A stretch of DNA of 42,078 bases, from positions 1-42,078 of the forward strand of contig NZ_BMIF01000018.1 of the NCBI RefSeq assembly GCF_014641695.1. Reading direction: 5' to 3'. The notes below the pieces were generated by a model. That model searched no databases. It worked only from the letters and a program-made list of their open reading frames with translations, and had not been told where the DNA came from. The translations under genes were made by a program, and so were the position numbers. This document shows positions 17,721 to 26,415 of this stretch, piece by piece; position 1 is the first letter of the stretch; each line of letters begins with the position of its first letter. This DNA is from Nitratireductor aestuarii. GTDB taxonomy: Bacteria > Pseudomonadota > Alphaproteobacteria > Rhizobiales > Rhizobiaceae.

Positions 17721-17795
17721 ATTTGTCGCTAGCGCGTTCCGGCTGAAAATATTAAAAGATCCTTATTGGCGTTTCTCTTCCTCCTCCCAGACGAA

Positions 17796-17881
17796 ATGCC
17801 AACCAAGATTACAACGTTATCCTCCTCCCAACGTTGTATTTCCGATCAAGCCCGCCAACCTCCTCCCTGGCGGGCTTTTTC
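17796..17881 (+). ncRNA. Alpha-r8 (suhB/MmgR-like) small RNA
   Basis: Two hairpins each display an anti-Shine-Dalgarno-like motif in the loop. Hairpin 1 is a 9-bp stem TACAACGTT (17810-17818) with AACGTTGTA (17830-17838), and its loop contains TCCTCCTCCC. Hairpin 2 is a 9-bp stem AGCCCGCCA (17849-17857) with TGGCGGGCT (17868-17876), and its loop is ACCTCCTCCC; it runs into five T and acts as terminator. Two loops with this motif are the hallmark of the alpha-r8 family, which includes Sinorhizobium MmgR. Such RNAs are Hfq-associated in relatives and base-pair with ribosome sites. The 5' end is not visible from sequence and the start given is approximate. A third copy of TCCTCCTCCC lies just upstream at 17779-17788. 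Confidence 0.8.
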
Positions 17882-18002
17882 GTATCTGCACTTCAGAGCT
17901 TCCCGGAAACACCGGCCACAAAGACCTCCGTCAAATGGGGATCTCTCCGTGCAGAGGGGGTATGTGCTAGAGTGATCGCGGAGTTCTTTCTGGAGGCAGG
18001 AC

Positions 18003-18386
18003 ATGGCAGCCAATGTCAAAGAACTGATGGCCGCAGCAAATGCTGCAGTGCCCAAGATCACATCAGACGAGGCCAGGAAGTTGATCGCGGAATCCGACGC
18101 GTTGGTGGTGGACGTCCGCGACGCACCAGAGGTGCAGGCGAGCGGGAAGGTTAAGGGAGCCCTGAACGTCTCGCGCGGTATGCTTGAGTTTCGTGCTGAT
18201 CCCGATACGCCTTATCACAATGCGGAATTCCGCCGCGATCGCCCGATCATCCTCTACTGCGCCTCAGGCGGACGCTCGGCTCTGAGCGCCAAGGCGCTGA
18301 AGGATATGGGCTACGAAAAGGTCTACAACCTTGGCGGTTTCACGGACTGGGTGGATGGCGGCGGAGAAACGGAACCGGCTGGCTAG
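18003..18386 (+). CDS. Rhodanese-like sulfurtransferase
   Basis: A single rhodanese domain of 127 residues with the active-site Cys at residue 86 in the loop CASGGRSA and the CH2A-like segment VVDVRDAPEVQASGKVKGALNV. These proteins transfer sulfane sulfur to cyanide or thiol acceptors; the cellular partner is unknown. GGAGG lies seven bases upstream of ATG. The gene lies 122 bases after the alpha-r8 RNA terminator and 230 bases before the TAXI transporter genes, in the same direction. Whether it belongs to their transcription unit is unclear, because an inverted repeat separates them. Confidence 0.9.
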   Translation: MAANVKELMAAANAAVPKITSDEARKLIAESDALVVDVRDAPEVQASGKVKGALNVSRGMLEFRADPDTPYHNAEFRRDRPIILYCASGGRSALSAKALKDMGYEKVYNLGGFTDWVDGGGETEPAG

Positions 18387-18523
18387 ATCGTGGCCAGCAG
18401 GAGCCCCCCGCTGACCACAGACAATAAATGTTGACGGATGCGGAAAGACTAGGAGAACGCGGATCGAGACAATAAACGCGATATACGCTAATAATTTCAA
18501 TTCTATCAACAACGGACCATAAT

Positions 18524-18547
18524 CCCCTTACCCAATATTGTAAGGGG
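18524..18547. promoter_or_regulatory. Inverted repeat before the TAXI transporter genes
   Basis: CCCCTTAC (18524-18531) and GTAAGGGG (18540-18547) are perfect 8-base arms around an AT-rich 8-base spacer. It has no following T run, so it is more likely a regulator site or leader hairpin than a terminator. It sits 70 bases before the binding-protein start. Confidence 0.4.
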
Positions 18548-18616
18548 ACGGAATAAAGACTTTTCGATTTGATTTCTGGTGGCTACACTCAACTTCCAAT
18601 GTTTTAGGAGGTGAGT

Positions 18617-19576
18617 ATGAACGTATTTTCGAGACGGACATTCATTGGGGCAACCGCGGCCCTCTCATTTCTTATCCCTGCTGCCGGCGCACAAGCGCAG
18701 CAGTTCATAAACGTACTGACCGGTGGCACGTCGGGTGTCTATTACCCGCTCGGTGTCGCTCTATCGGAAATCTACGCCAAGGGCATTGAAGGCTCCCGCA
18801 CGCAGGTGCAGGCGACCAAGGCCTCCGTTGAAAACCTGAACCTTCTGCAGCAGGGCAAGGGCGAAATCGCCTTCTCGCTGGGCGACTCTGTCCAGGAAGC
18901 CGTGAAGGGCAACAAGGAAGCAGGTTTCCCGCAGCCGCTCGACAAGCTGCGCGGCATTGCCGGCATCTATTCGAACTACATTCAGGTGGTCGCAAGCCAG
19001 GAGTCCGGCATCAAGACGCTGGCTGACCTGAAGGGCAAGAGCCTTTCCGTCGGCGCACCGGCTTCCGGCACAGAGCTCAACGCCCGAGCAATTTTCGGGG
19101 CTGCCGGGATGAAGTACGAGGATCTGGGTAAGGTCGAGTACCTCCCCTTCGCCGAATCCGTGGAGCTGATCAAGAACCGCCAGCTTGATGCAACGCTGCA
19201 GTCAGCGGGACTTGGTGTAGCCTCCATCCGCGATCTCGCGACGACCCAGGCGATCAACGTGGTGGCGGTGCCGAAGGACGTCGTTGAAAAGATCGGCGCT
19301 CCCTATGTGTCGGTCGTCATCCCTGCAGGCACCTATGATGGACAGTCTGAAGACGTGGAAACGGCTGCAGTCGGCAACTTCCTGATCACTCACGAGGGAG
19401 TTTCCGAGGAAACAGCCTACCAGATGACCAAGCTGCTCTTCGAAAACCTGCCACAGCTGGCAGCCGCACATGCGGCAGCCAAGGCGATCGATCCCCAGAA
19501 GGCTCTGGAGGGCATGCCCGTGCCGCTGCACCCGGGAGCGGAGCGATACTACCGCGAAGCCGGCATCCTCAAGTAA
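18617..19576 (+). CDS. TAXI-type TRAP transporter solute-binding protein
   Basis: The periplasmic binding subunit of a TRAP transporter of the TAXI subfamily, 319 residues. It has a Tat-like signal peptide (SRRTFIGATAALSFLIPAAGAQAQ) and the family start FINVLTGGTSGVYYPLGVALSEI, then KLRGIAGIYSNYIQVVA and KGKSLSVGAPASGTELNARAIF, typical of TAXI proteins. Known or suspected ligands are dicarboxylates and glutamate-like compounds; the ligand here cannot be read. AGGAGG at 18606-18611 sets the start at ATG 18617 (five-base spacing) rather than the GTG at 18611, which overlaps the ribosome site. It is followed by the fused permease. Confidence 0.93.
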   Translation: MNVFSRRTFIGATAALSFLIPAAGAQAQQFINVLTGGTSGVYYPLGVALSEIYAKGIEGSRTQVQATKASVENLNLLQQGKGEIAFSLGDSVQEAVKGNKEAGFPQPLDKLRGIAGIYSNYIQVVASQESGIKTLADLKGKSLSVGAPASGTELNARAIFGAAGMKYEDLGKVEYLPFAESVELIKNRQLDATLQSAGLGVASIRDLATTQAINVVAVPKDVVEKIGAPYVSVVIPAGTYDGQSEDVETAAVGNFLITHEGVSEETAYQMTKLLFENLPQLAAAHAAAKAIDPQKALEGMPVPLHPGAERYYREAGILK

Positions 19577-19588
19577 CCTAACCTTTGC

Positions 19589-19656
19589 GGAACGCCTCCA
19601 TTGGGGGCGTTCCCTTCATCACCGGATCGTCAGCTGCCGCCCGCCAAAGGGCGGCA
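19589..19656 (+). repeat. Two hairpins between TAXI binding-protein and permease genes
   Basis: GGAACGCC (19589-19596) pairs with GGCGTTCC (19606-19613), and TGCCGCCC (19635-19642) pairs with GGGCGGCA (19649-19656). Neither has a T run. Such intercistronic hairpins often stabilise the binding-protein message relative to the permease message. That role is inferred. Confidence 0.45.
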
Positions 19657-19748
19657 CGACGGCATTGCGATGTCAGCTCAACGATGCCCCGGATACGAGC
19701 ATTTCAGAAGCTGCGTAGCCCTGGAGCCTGCTTGCCTGGAGAACGCCC

Positions 19749-21860
19749 ATGACCACGTCTGCCAAACCGGAAAAGACCTTCATTCCGCAGGATAGTGCTG
19801 AAGAAGTCATCGAAGGTCTTCCAGCCGGCTTTGGCAACGGTCTGCCCGGTCGGGCAGCTTTCTGGATCGCCTTCGCCTTTACCGCATTCCAGCTCTGGGC
19901 GGCTGCTTATGGAACGCTGCCCAGCCAGATCATCCGCGCGATGCACGTTGGCTTCCTTCTGCTGCTGGGCTTTGCGCTCTTCGGCAATCTGGTGGCGAAA
20001 ACGGTCTACGGTAGAGCCTGGTTCTGGGCGCTTGGCATTCTGGGGTTCCTCACTGGCGTCTACAACTGGGTCTTCTACAAGGACCTGATCATGCGCTCCG
20101 GCTTCCACACGACGCCGGATCTCATTGTGGGAACGGTGGTCATCGTCCTTGTCTTCGAGGGCGCGCGCCGCCTGATGGGCTTGCCGCTCACCATCATCGC
20201 CGGCCTCTTCCTTGCCTACTGCCTCTTCGGCAACCACCTGCCGCCACCCTTCATCCACCGCGGCTACGATGTGGCCCAGATCATTGAGCACTTCGGCTTC
20301 GGCACGGAAGGCATCTACGGCACGCCGATCTACGTTTCGGCGAGCTACATCTTCATTTTCGTGGTCTTCGCCGCCTTCCTGGAACGTGCGGGCATGCTGG
20401 CGCTGTTCAACGATTTTGCCTTGGGCCTCGTCGGCGGCTGGCGTGGAGGCCCGGCCCAGGTCTGCGTCATGTCCTCTGCACTGATGGGGACGATATCGGG
20501 CTCCGGCGTGGCCAATGTCGTAGCCTCCGGCCAGTTCACCATTCCATTGATGAAGCGCTTTGGTTTCCGCTCGGCCTTCGCCGGCGGCGTGGAAGCGACA
20601 TCGTCCATGGGTGGGCAGATCATGCCGCCAGTGATGGGCGCCGTGGCCTTCATCATGGCCGAAACGCTGAACGTTCCCTACGTGGAAATAGTGAAGGCAG
20701 CACTCATTCCGGCGATCCTGTTTTTCGCTACCTGCTTCTGGATGGTCTATCTGGAGGCTGGCAAGGCGAAACTTGGCGGCATGGATCGCGCAACCCTTCC
20801 GGACCCCTGGGCAGCGCTGCGTGAGCATTGGCCGTTGATCCTGCCGCTGGCTGCACTCGTCTACCTTCTCTTTGCAGGCTACACGCCCATCTTTGCCGGA
20901 ACCATGGGCCTGGCGCTCATCGTCGTGCTGATCCTCGGCACGCCGCTTGCGGCCATGATTGGCCCCTTCGCCTTCCGCGTCGTGTTCTGGGTTGCCGTCG
21001 GGCTCGCCGCAGCCACGTTCATGAAATTCGGCGTCAACGTGCTCGCCGCCCTGATCGGCCTGCTGATCATCGCCTGCATCTTCGCCAAGGGTGGCCGGGA
21101 AACCCTCGTAATCTGCCGCGATTCGATGGCGGAAGGCGCCAAGAACGCCCTGCCCGTTGGCATCGCCTGCGCAATCGTCGGCATCGTCATCGGCACGCTG
21201 ACGCTCACCGGCATCGCCTCGACCTTCATCGGCTGGGTCATTGCCATCGGCAAGGACAACCTGTTCCTGTCGCTGGTGCTGACGATGATCACCTGCCTGG
21301 TGCTGGGCATGGGTATTCCCACCATCCCGAACTACATCATCACCTCGTCGCTCGCCGGCCCTGCCCTGCTGGAACTTGGCGTACCGCTGCTGGTGAGCCA
21401 CATGTTCGTTTTCTATTTCGGCATCATGGCCGACCTGACGCCACCGGTGGCACTTGCCTGCTTTGCCGCCGCCCCCATGGCGAAGACGTCGGGGCTGAAG
21501 ATCTCCATCCAGGCGGTGAAGCTTGCCACGGCAGGCTTCCTCGTGCCCTTCATGGCGGTCTACACCCCTGCACTGATGCTGCAGGATGCGGGCACCCTCA
21601 CCGGCTACATCGGTTATTGGGGTGAAGTCATCTACCTCTTCCTGAAGGCCTGCTTCAGCATTGCGCTGTGGGGCGTCGCGGTCGTCGGCTATCTGCGGAG
21701 CAACGCGCTGTGGTGGGAACGGCTCGGCAGCCTTATCGCCGGCGCACTTCTGGTGCTTGCCCTGCCGTTGACGGATGAAGCGGGCTGGATTCTCGGCCTG
21801 GCCATCATCGCCACTCATTGGTGGCGCACCCGTCATGTGACGGCGCGGGCCGCTCAATAG
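19749..21860 (+). CDS. TRAP transporter permease, 4TM/12TM fusion
   Basis: A 703-residue membrane protein that fuses the small (DctQ-like) and large (DctM-like) TRAP permease subunits, as usual in TAXI systems. Many hydrophobic segments are evident. Characteristic stretches are GTISGSGVANVVASGQFTIPLM and GGVEATSSMGGQIMPPVMGAVAF in the large domain, plus MGIPTIPNYIITSSLAGPAL later on. It drives sodium- or proton-coupled uptake of the ligand delivered by the binding protein. GGAG lies eight bases before ATG. The 172-base gap to the upstream gene contains two hairpins; the gap to the next gene is six bases. Confidence 0.95.
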   Translation: MTTSAKPEKTFIPQDSAEEVIEGLPAGFGNGLPGRAAFWIAFAFTAFQLWAAAYGTLPSQIIRAMHVGFLLLLGFALFGNLVAKTVYGRAWFWALGILGFLTGVYNWVFYKDLIMRSGFHTTPDLIVGTVVIVLVFEGARRLMGLPLTIIAGLFLAYCLFGNHLPPPFIHRGYDVAQIIEHFGFGTEGIYGTPIYVSASYIFIFVVFAAFLERAGMLALFNDFALGLVGGWRGGPAQVCVMSSALMGTISGSGVANVVASGQFTIPLMKRFGFRSAFAGGVEATSSMGGQIMPPVMGAVAFIMAETLNVPYVEIVKAALIPAILFFATCFWMVYLEAGKAKLGGMDRATLPDPWAALREHWPLILPLAALVYLLFAGYTPIFAGTMGLALIVVLILGTPLAAMIGPFAFRVVFWVAVGLAAATFMKFGVNVLAALIGLLIIACIFAKGGRETLVICRDSMAEGAKNALPVGIACAIVGIVIGTLTLTGIASTFIGWVIAIGKDNLFLSLVLTMITCLVLGMGIPTIPNYIITSSLAGPALLELGVPLLVSHMFVFYFGIMADLTPPVALACFAAAPMAKTSGLKISIQAVKLATAGFLVPFMAVYTPALMLQDAGTLTGYIGYWGEVIYLFLKACFSIALWGVAVVGYLRSNALWWERLGSLIAGALLVLALPLTDEAGWILGLAIIATHWWRTRHVTARAAQ

Positions 21861-21866
21861 CGAGCC

Positions 21867-22229
21867 ATGGCTGCGCTCTGCATCCTCGCGGCCGGCAAGA
21901 TGACAGTGCTGGCCGCCTCGCTCTTTTCGCTCTCCTGGACCCACTCGGTGCAGAAGACCGAATGGCGCGAGGATTGGCAGGTGAGTTCTACAGGCATTTT
22001 CCTGACTGAAGCCCGCGTGAAGGGGTCGGGAGCCGGCATGGACCCTCCGGAAGGGTCAAAGTTCGTCGAGGGCTGGTGGGTCTATCAACCAAAGCTACCC
22101 AGCCAGGAAAAGCTGGTTCTCGCGTCCTCCGGCATGACCGGAGGCGGTTGGCGCCTTTGCACGCCCGATACGTGTCTCGATCTCGGGGCTGATGCAGGCG
22201 ACCCGGTGGAAATATCAATTTGCAAATGA
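21867..22229 (+). CDS. DUF1850 protein associated with TAXI transporter
   Basis: A 120-residue protein of the DUF1850 family: an N-terminal hydrophobic segment (signal or anchor), then HSVQKTEWREDWQVSSTGIFLTEARVKGSGAGMDPP with the conserved H-S-V-x-K-x-x-W-x-E-x-W pattern. It begins six bases after the permease stop, so it is co-transcribed. DUF1850 genes recur beside TAXI-type TRAP permeases, which suggests an accessory role in uptake, but the function is unknown. The ATG used is in a weak ribosome-site context, so the start is less certain than the frame. Confidence 0.8.
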   Translation: MAALCILAAGKMTVLAASLFSLSWTHSVQKTEWREDWQVSSTGIFLTEARVKGSGAGMDPPEGSKFVEGWWVYQPKLPSQEKLVLASSGMTGGGWRLCTPDTCLDLGADAGDPVEISICK

Positions 22230-22257
22230 AAAAGCGCCGCGTGGGGACACGCAGCGC
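22229..22257 (-). terminator. Terminator between DUF1850 and DUF1236 genes
   Basis: On the minus strand GCGCTGCGT pairs with ACGCGGCGC (one T-G pair) across a 6-base loop, followed by five T (22229-22233). It ends the DUF1236 gene and, as a bidirectional hairpin, may also stop transcription from the TAXI operon. Confidence 0.75.
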
Positions 22258-22277
22258 CTTCATGCAAGAACGTCAGC

Positions 22278-22583
22278 TTACTGGATGATCTGTACGATCT
22301 TCCGGGTTTCCGGCTCTACCAGAACGGTGCGGCCATCCACCACGAAGTAGCGATATTCAACCTCGAGGTTCGGTGCTTCGAGTGGCTGCAATTCGATTGT
22401 CTCAGGCAGGGCGGTTCCTACTTCAAGGGTGAGATCGGCTGGAACTTCGACTGGTGCCGGCTGATGCGTCACCACATACTCGCGAATGACGGTTTCCTGT
22501 TCAGGGGAAATGACGACCGTGGTCTGTGCAGATGCATAACCTGCAAGGGCAACAAAGGCAGTCGTCAGAATGAGGCGTTTCAT
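22278..22583 (-). CDS. Secreted DUF1236-domain protein
   Basis: A 101-residue exported protein: signal peptide MKRLILTTAFVALAGYASA, then QTTVVISPEQETVIREYVVTHQP and the DUF1236 C-terminal pattern (YRYFVVDGRTVLVEPETRKIVQII). DUF1236 proteins are small periplasmic proteins common in Rhizobiales, of unknown function. It is monocistronic, with its terminator immediately downstream, and divergent from the arsC-like gene with 155 bases between the starts. Confidence 0.88.
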   Translation of the reverse strand: MKRLILTTAFVALAGYASAQTTVVISPEQETVIREYVVTHQPAPVEVPADLTLEVGTALPETIELQPLEAPNLEVEYRYFVVDGRTVLVEPETRKIVQIIQ

Positions 22584-22738
22584 TTAGCGGTATCTCCCTG
22601 TTTCTGTTGCTGACCCAACTCGGAATGAACAAAGGAGTTCCACGCTTTCTGACTTTTGCTAGTGACCTCCCGGTCGTGAACGGCGCCAAAGAATGCTATG
22701 GGAACTGCAATACCCGTTGGCAGATGGAAGGTAGCCCG

Positions 22739-23086
22739 ATGACCGTCACGATCTATCACAACCCGAAGTGCGGCACCTCGCGCAACGTCCTTGCGATGAT
22801 CCGCGAGAGCGGTGCTGAACCCGTGGTTGTGGAATATCTGAAGAACCCTCCATCGCGCGAGCGGCTGATCGAGCTCCTGAAAGCGATGAAGATGTCGCCG
22901 CGCGAGTTGCTGCGGAAGAAGGGTACGCCCTATGAGGAGCTCGGGCTCGACGATCCGAAATGGACGGATGAGCAGCTGATCGGCTTCATGGTCGAGCACC
23001 CGATCTTCATCGAGCGCCCGATTGTGGAAACGCCGCGCGGGACGCGGCTCTGCCGTCCCGCCGATCTGGTTCGCGATTTGCTGTAG
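22739..23086 (+). CDS. arsC: ArsC-family (glutaredoxin-dependent) arsenate reductase-like protein
   Basis: A 115-residue ArsC-fold protein with the catalytic Cys at residue 11 in HNPKCGTSRN and the downstream signature ERPIVETPRGTRLCRP, whose Arg residues bind oxyanion in true ArsC. It would reduce arsenate with glutathione and glutaredoxin. ATG at 22739 is supported by AAGG upstream and by family length; the frame extends to 22607 without support. No ars operon (ArsB, ArsR, ArsH) is present, so a housekeeping role is possible. It converges with the MerR-type gene. Confidence 0.88.
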   Translation: MTVTIYHNPKCGTSRNVLAMIRESGAEPVVVEYLKNPPSRERLIELLKAMKMSPRELLRKKGTPYEELGLDDPKWTDEQLIGFMVEHPIFIERPIVETPRGTRLCRPADLVRDLL

Positions 23087-23092
23087 AAGCGG

Positions 23093-23629
23093 CTAGCGCA
23101 CCTGATCAAGCAGGCGTTTGCATTCGAGGAGGTCGAACAGCGTCTCCTGCAGCAGCGCGCGGTTCTCGCGAGAGAGTGAACCGCCCTCGCCGGCGCCCTG
23201 CCCCTCATCCTCACGGGACGATCCGAGACCAAAGAAGCGCCGTGCCGGCTTCTTGGCCTGTCCAACCAGATCTTCGCCGTCATCGGGCTGGACGGCGGTC
23301 GCAGCAACCTCGGCGGCCTTCATCTGGTTCATGGCCTCGACTTCGGCCACTTCGCCACGACCGAGCGCCACGACGAACTGCGGGCCGTTCTCGCGCAGGA
23401 TCTTCTGCACGCCCTTGATCGTGTAGCCCTGTTCATAAAGCATGAAGCGAATGCCGCGGATCAGGTCCACGTCCTGCGGCCGGTAGTAACGGCGGCCACC
23501 GCCACGCTTCAGGGGCTTGATCTGCGAGAAACGTGTCTCCCAGAAACGAAGCACGTGCTGTGGAAGGTCCAGATCCTCCGCAACTTCACTGATCGTGCGG
23601 AATGCGTCCGGGCTCTTATCCATGTCCAT
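23093..23629 (-). CDS. MerR-family regulator
   Basis: A 178-residue protein. The N-terminal winged-helix ([23 protein letters not shown], then [22 protein letters not shown]) is of the MerR type. A variable Ala/Glu-rich middle follows, and the C-terminus ends with a helix ([19 protein letters not shown]). This subgroup sits next to ihfA in alphaproteobacteria, as here. It lacks the Cys metal-binding pattern of classical metal sensors. Its target genes are unknown. The 213 bases between it and ihfA contain no visible gene. Confidence 0.88.
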   Translation of the reverse strand: MDMDKSPDAFRTISEVAEDLDLPQHVLRFWETRFSQIKPLKRGGGRRYYRPQDVDLIRGIRFMLYEQGYTIKGVQKILRENGPQFVVALGRGEVAEVEAMNQMKAAEVAATAVQPDDGEDLVGQAKKPARRFFGLGSSREDEGQGAGEGGSLSRENRALLQETLFDLLECKRLLDQVR

Positions 23630-23842
23630 GCCCTTCTCGCTCAGTTACGACTCATTCGCTTAATAGAGCAATGTTCGGCGGAAAATGACAAGTGGATTGG
23701 AGGTTTATGCTCATCTGCATGAAGCCGCCCGCCACAACACATTGTGCGTCGAGCTGACATGAAGCGTCATGGTGTGGCTTTTGACGGCAGTTCAATGCAA
23801 GCCGCCCCCCGACAACCGGCAGGCGACGAGCGGCAAGGCTCA

Positions 23843-24163
23843 CTAGGAAGCCTTCTTCTTGCGCAGCTGGTGGGCGCGAAGGATCTGATTCTTCAACACG
23901 TTGGATGCCTTGAAGGTCATCACGCGACGCGGAGAGATCGGAACCTCTTCGCCGGTCTTCGGATTGCGGCCGATGCGTTCGTTCTTGTCGCGCACCTGGA
24001 AGGTGGCGAAGGACGACAGCTTTACGGTTTCCCCCCGCACGATGGCATCGCAGACTTCCTGCAGAACCATCTCGACGATTTGCGCGGACTCGGTGCGCGA
24101 TAAACCTATCTTCCGATAGACTGCCTCGGCCAAGTCTGCGCGTGTGACGGTTTTACCCCCCAT
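23843..24163 (-). CDS. ihfA: Integration host factor subunit alpha
   Basis: IHF alpha pairs with IHF beta to bend DNA sharply at specific sites, serving transcription, recombination and replication. The 106-residue protein matches the HU/IHF fold, with the DNA-intercalating arm near [20 protein letters not shown]. The alpha call rests on the N-terminus ([19 protein letters not shown]) and the gene context after fabH. It is followed by the MerR gene on the same strand. Confidence 0.94.
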   Translation of the reverse strand: MGGKTVTRADLAEAVYRKIGLSRTESAQIVEMVLQEVCDAIVRGETVKLSSFATFQVRDKNERIGRNPKTGEEVPISPRRVMTFKASNVLKNQILRAHQLRKKKAS

Positions 24164-24274
24164 CAGACGGTTCCATTTCTTCCAAACTATTGAAATACAA
24201 AGAAGCTCAAGGCGACGTTACCCAAATTGATGTATGCAGGTCAAGCGCCCAAAAGTGAGTAAATCAGTAACCAT

Positions 24275-25246
24275 CTACCAGCGAAGCAATACAGCACCCC
24301 AGGTGAAGCCGCCGCCCATGGCCTCGAGCATCACCAGGTCACCCTTCTTGATCTTGCCTTCGGCGACAGCCGTGGCCAGCGCCAGAGGCACGGATGCAGC
24401 AGAAGTGTTGCCGTGCTTGTGAACGGTGATCACCACCTTTTCCTCGGAAATGCCGAGCTTCTTGGCGGATGCATCGATGATGCGCTTGTTCGCCTGATGG
24501 GGAACGAACCAATCCAGCTGCTCTGCGGTGATGCCGGTCTTAGCGAAAACATCGACAATCACATCCGTGATCATGCCGACAGCATGCTTGAAGACCTCGC
24601 GGCCCTGCATCCGCAGATGGCCGACCGTGCCGGTGGTGGAAGGACCGCCATCGACGAAAAGCTTTTCCTTGTGCGCGCCGTCCGAACGCAGCGACGAGGC
24701 GAGAATGCCTCGATCGTCAACCGTGCCCTCGCCTTCCTGCGCTTCGAGTACAACAGCGCCTGCGCCGTCACCGAAGAGCACGGAGGTGGTGCGATCGCTC
24801 CAGTCGAGGATGCGCGAGAAGGTTTCCGAGCCGATCACCAGCGCGCGCTTGGCCTGACCTGCCTTTATGTGGAGGTCGGCGACGCTGATCGCATAGACGA
24901 AGCCGCTGCAGACTGCCTGGATGTCGAAGGCAAAGCCGTGATGGATGCCAAGGCGGTTCTGGATCTCGACCGAAGAAGCCGGGAAGGTGTTGTTGGGGGT
25001 CGCGGTCGCGAGAATGATAAGGTCAATGTCTTCCGGCTTCAGCCCTGCGTTCTCGATCGCCGCGCGTGCAGCTGCCTCGCCGAGCGTGACAGTGGTTTCG
25101 TCGTCACCTGCCACATGGCGCTGCTGGATACCCGTACGCTGAACAATCCACTCGTCCGACGTGTCAACAAGCTTCTCGAAATCCTTGTTGGTCATGACAC
25201 GGCGCGGCAGGGCGGAACCGACGCCGACAAGAACGGACCTAATCAT
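24275..25246 (-). CDS. fabH: 3-oxoacyl-ACP synthase III (FabH)
   Basis: FabH condenses acetyl-CoA with malonyl-ACP to start fatty-acid synthesis. The 323-residue enzyme has the catalytic Cys at 113 (AVCSGF), the His of PHQAN and the Asn of [10 protein letters not shown], the full Cys-His-Asn triad. A GTG at 25255 precedes in frame; ATG at 25246 is chosen because AGGTG sits seven bases upstream and it gives the family N-terminus [10 protein letters not shown]. plsX ends nine bases upstream, so plsX-fabH form an operon, as in many bacteria. Confidence 0.96.
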   Translation of the reverse strand: MIRSVLVGVGSALPRRVMTNKDFEKLVDTSDEWIVQRTGIQQRHVAGDDETTVTLGEAAARAAIENAGLKPEDIDLIILATATPNNTFPASSVEIQNRLGIHHGFAFDIQAVCSGFVYAISVADLHIKAGQAKRALVIGSETFSRILDWSDRTTSVLFGDGAGAVVLEAQEGEGTVDDRGILASSLRSDGAHKEKLFVDGGPSTTGTVGHLRMQGREVFKHAVGMITDVIVDVFAKTGITAEQLDWFVPHQANKRIIDASAKKLGISEEKVVITVHKHGNTSAASVPLALATAVAEGKIKKGDLVMLEAMGGGFTWGAVLLRW

Positions 25247-25255
25247 CAAATTCAC

Positions 25256-26311
25256 CTATGCACCGGATACTTCGCTGACAGCCAGCGTTGCTGGCTTGCG
25301 CGCGTGATAAAGATCGAGCGTCGTGCGGGTCTTCTCGAAAACACCGCTCTTCACCAGCTCATAGCCCAGCTCGACGGCAGCAGCAAATCCTTCCGCATCC
25401 GCCCCCCCATGGCTCTTCACGACGATACCCTTCAACCCCATGAAGACACCGCCATTGGTCTTGTTCACATTCATCTTCTCGCGCAGGCGGTCGAATGCCC
25501 CCTTGGCGAGCAGGTAGCCCAGACGCGACAGGAAGGAACTGTTCATCGCCTCACGGAGATAACCCGCGATCTGGCGTGCTGTTCCCTCGGCGGTCTTGAG
25601 CGCGATGTTGCCCGAAAAACCTTCCGTCACGACGACGTCGACCGTTCCCTTGCCTATATCGTTGCCTTCAACGAAGCCCTGGTAGGACATGGTCTCAAGA
25701 TTGGCCTCGCGCAGCATGCGGCCCGCTTCCTTGACCTCTTCCTGACCCTTGATCTCCTCGACGCCGACGTTGAGCAGACCAACGGTCGGCTTCTCGATAT
25801 CGAAAAGCGCGTGAGCAAGGGCTGCGCCCATGATGGCAAAATCGACCAGGAGCTGGGCATCCGCACCGATGGTGGCGCCAACGTCGAGTACGACGCTCTC
25901 ACCACGCAGCGTCGGCCAGATGGCTGCAATCGCGGGACGTTCGATGTCGGCCATCGTGCGCAGGCAGAATTTCGACATGGCCATCAGCGCGCCGGTGTTG
26001 CCGGCGGAAATGCAGGCATCGGCCTCGCCGGTCTTCACAGCCTCGATGGCTTTCCACATGGAGGACTTCCAGCGGCCGTGGCGCAAAGCCTGGCTCGGCT
26101 TCGCATCCATCTGGACGGCGACGTCACAGTGCACGAACGTGCTGACTTCCTTGAGCTTCGGCATCTGCTCGAGCACGGGAAGGACAGCGTCCTGCTGACC
26201 GAAAATCACAAACCTTGCATCGGGCCTGCGCGTTGCAACATGCGCCAGACCGGCAAGCGTAACCGCCGGCCCATGATCACCGCCCATTGCATCAACTGAA
26301 ATGCGTATCAC
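25256..26311 (-). CDS. plsX: Phosphate acyltransferase PlsX
   Basis: PlsX makes acyl-phosphate from acyl-ACP, feeding PlsY in phospholipid synthesis. The protein is 351 residues from a GTG at 26311 ([15 protein letters not shown], the family N-terminus), or 362 from 26344. The GTG has GAGG about ten bases upstream and is preferred. Conserved segments include [12 protein letters not shown] and [11 protein letters not shown]. It overlaps nothing; the 104 bases upstream separate it from the YceD-like gene. The usual ribosomal gene rpmF between the YceD-like gene and plsX is absent, as is typical of alphaproteobacteria. Confidence 0.95.
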   Translation of the reverse strand: MIRISVDAMGGDHGPAVTLAGLAHVATRRPDARFVIFGQQDAVLPVLEQMPKLKEVSTFVHCDVAVQMDAKPSQALRHGRWKSSMWKAIEAVKTGEADACISAGNTGALMAMSKFCLRTMADIERPAIAAIWPTLRGESVVLDVGATIGADAQLLVDFAIMGAALAHALFDIEKPTVGLLNVGVEEIKGQEEVKEAGRMLREANLETMSYQGFVEGNDIGKGTVDVVVTEGFSGNIALKTAEGTARQIAGYLREAMNSSFLSRLGYLLAKGAFDRLREKMNVNKTNGGVFMGLKGIVVKSHGGADAEGFAAAVELGYELVKSGVFEKTRTTLDLYHARKPATLAVSEVSGA

Positions 26312-26415
26312 GCGAAATATGCCTCTATTATCCAGACCACTCATGTGGCCGCTCTAAAGCGCTGCGAAAATAGCTTTTTTATGAGGCAGCACAACAATGT
26401 TTTCGGCAGATTGGC

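Noticed and set aside
19704-21944. 746-codon open frame on the minus strand opposite the TRAP permease
   Set aside because: Shadow frame from GC-rich codon bias; rich in His, Glu, Asp and Arg with no fold pattern, while the plus strand is a clear permease.
22739-23086. Arsenic-resistance operon
   Set aside because: Only a single ArsC-like gene is present; no ArsR, ArsB, ArsH or Acr3 gene is near.
24413-26299. 628-codon plus-strand frame opposite fabH and plsX
   Set aside because: Covers two well-supported genes on the other strand and has no recognisable protein pattern.
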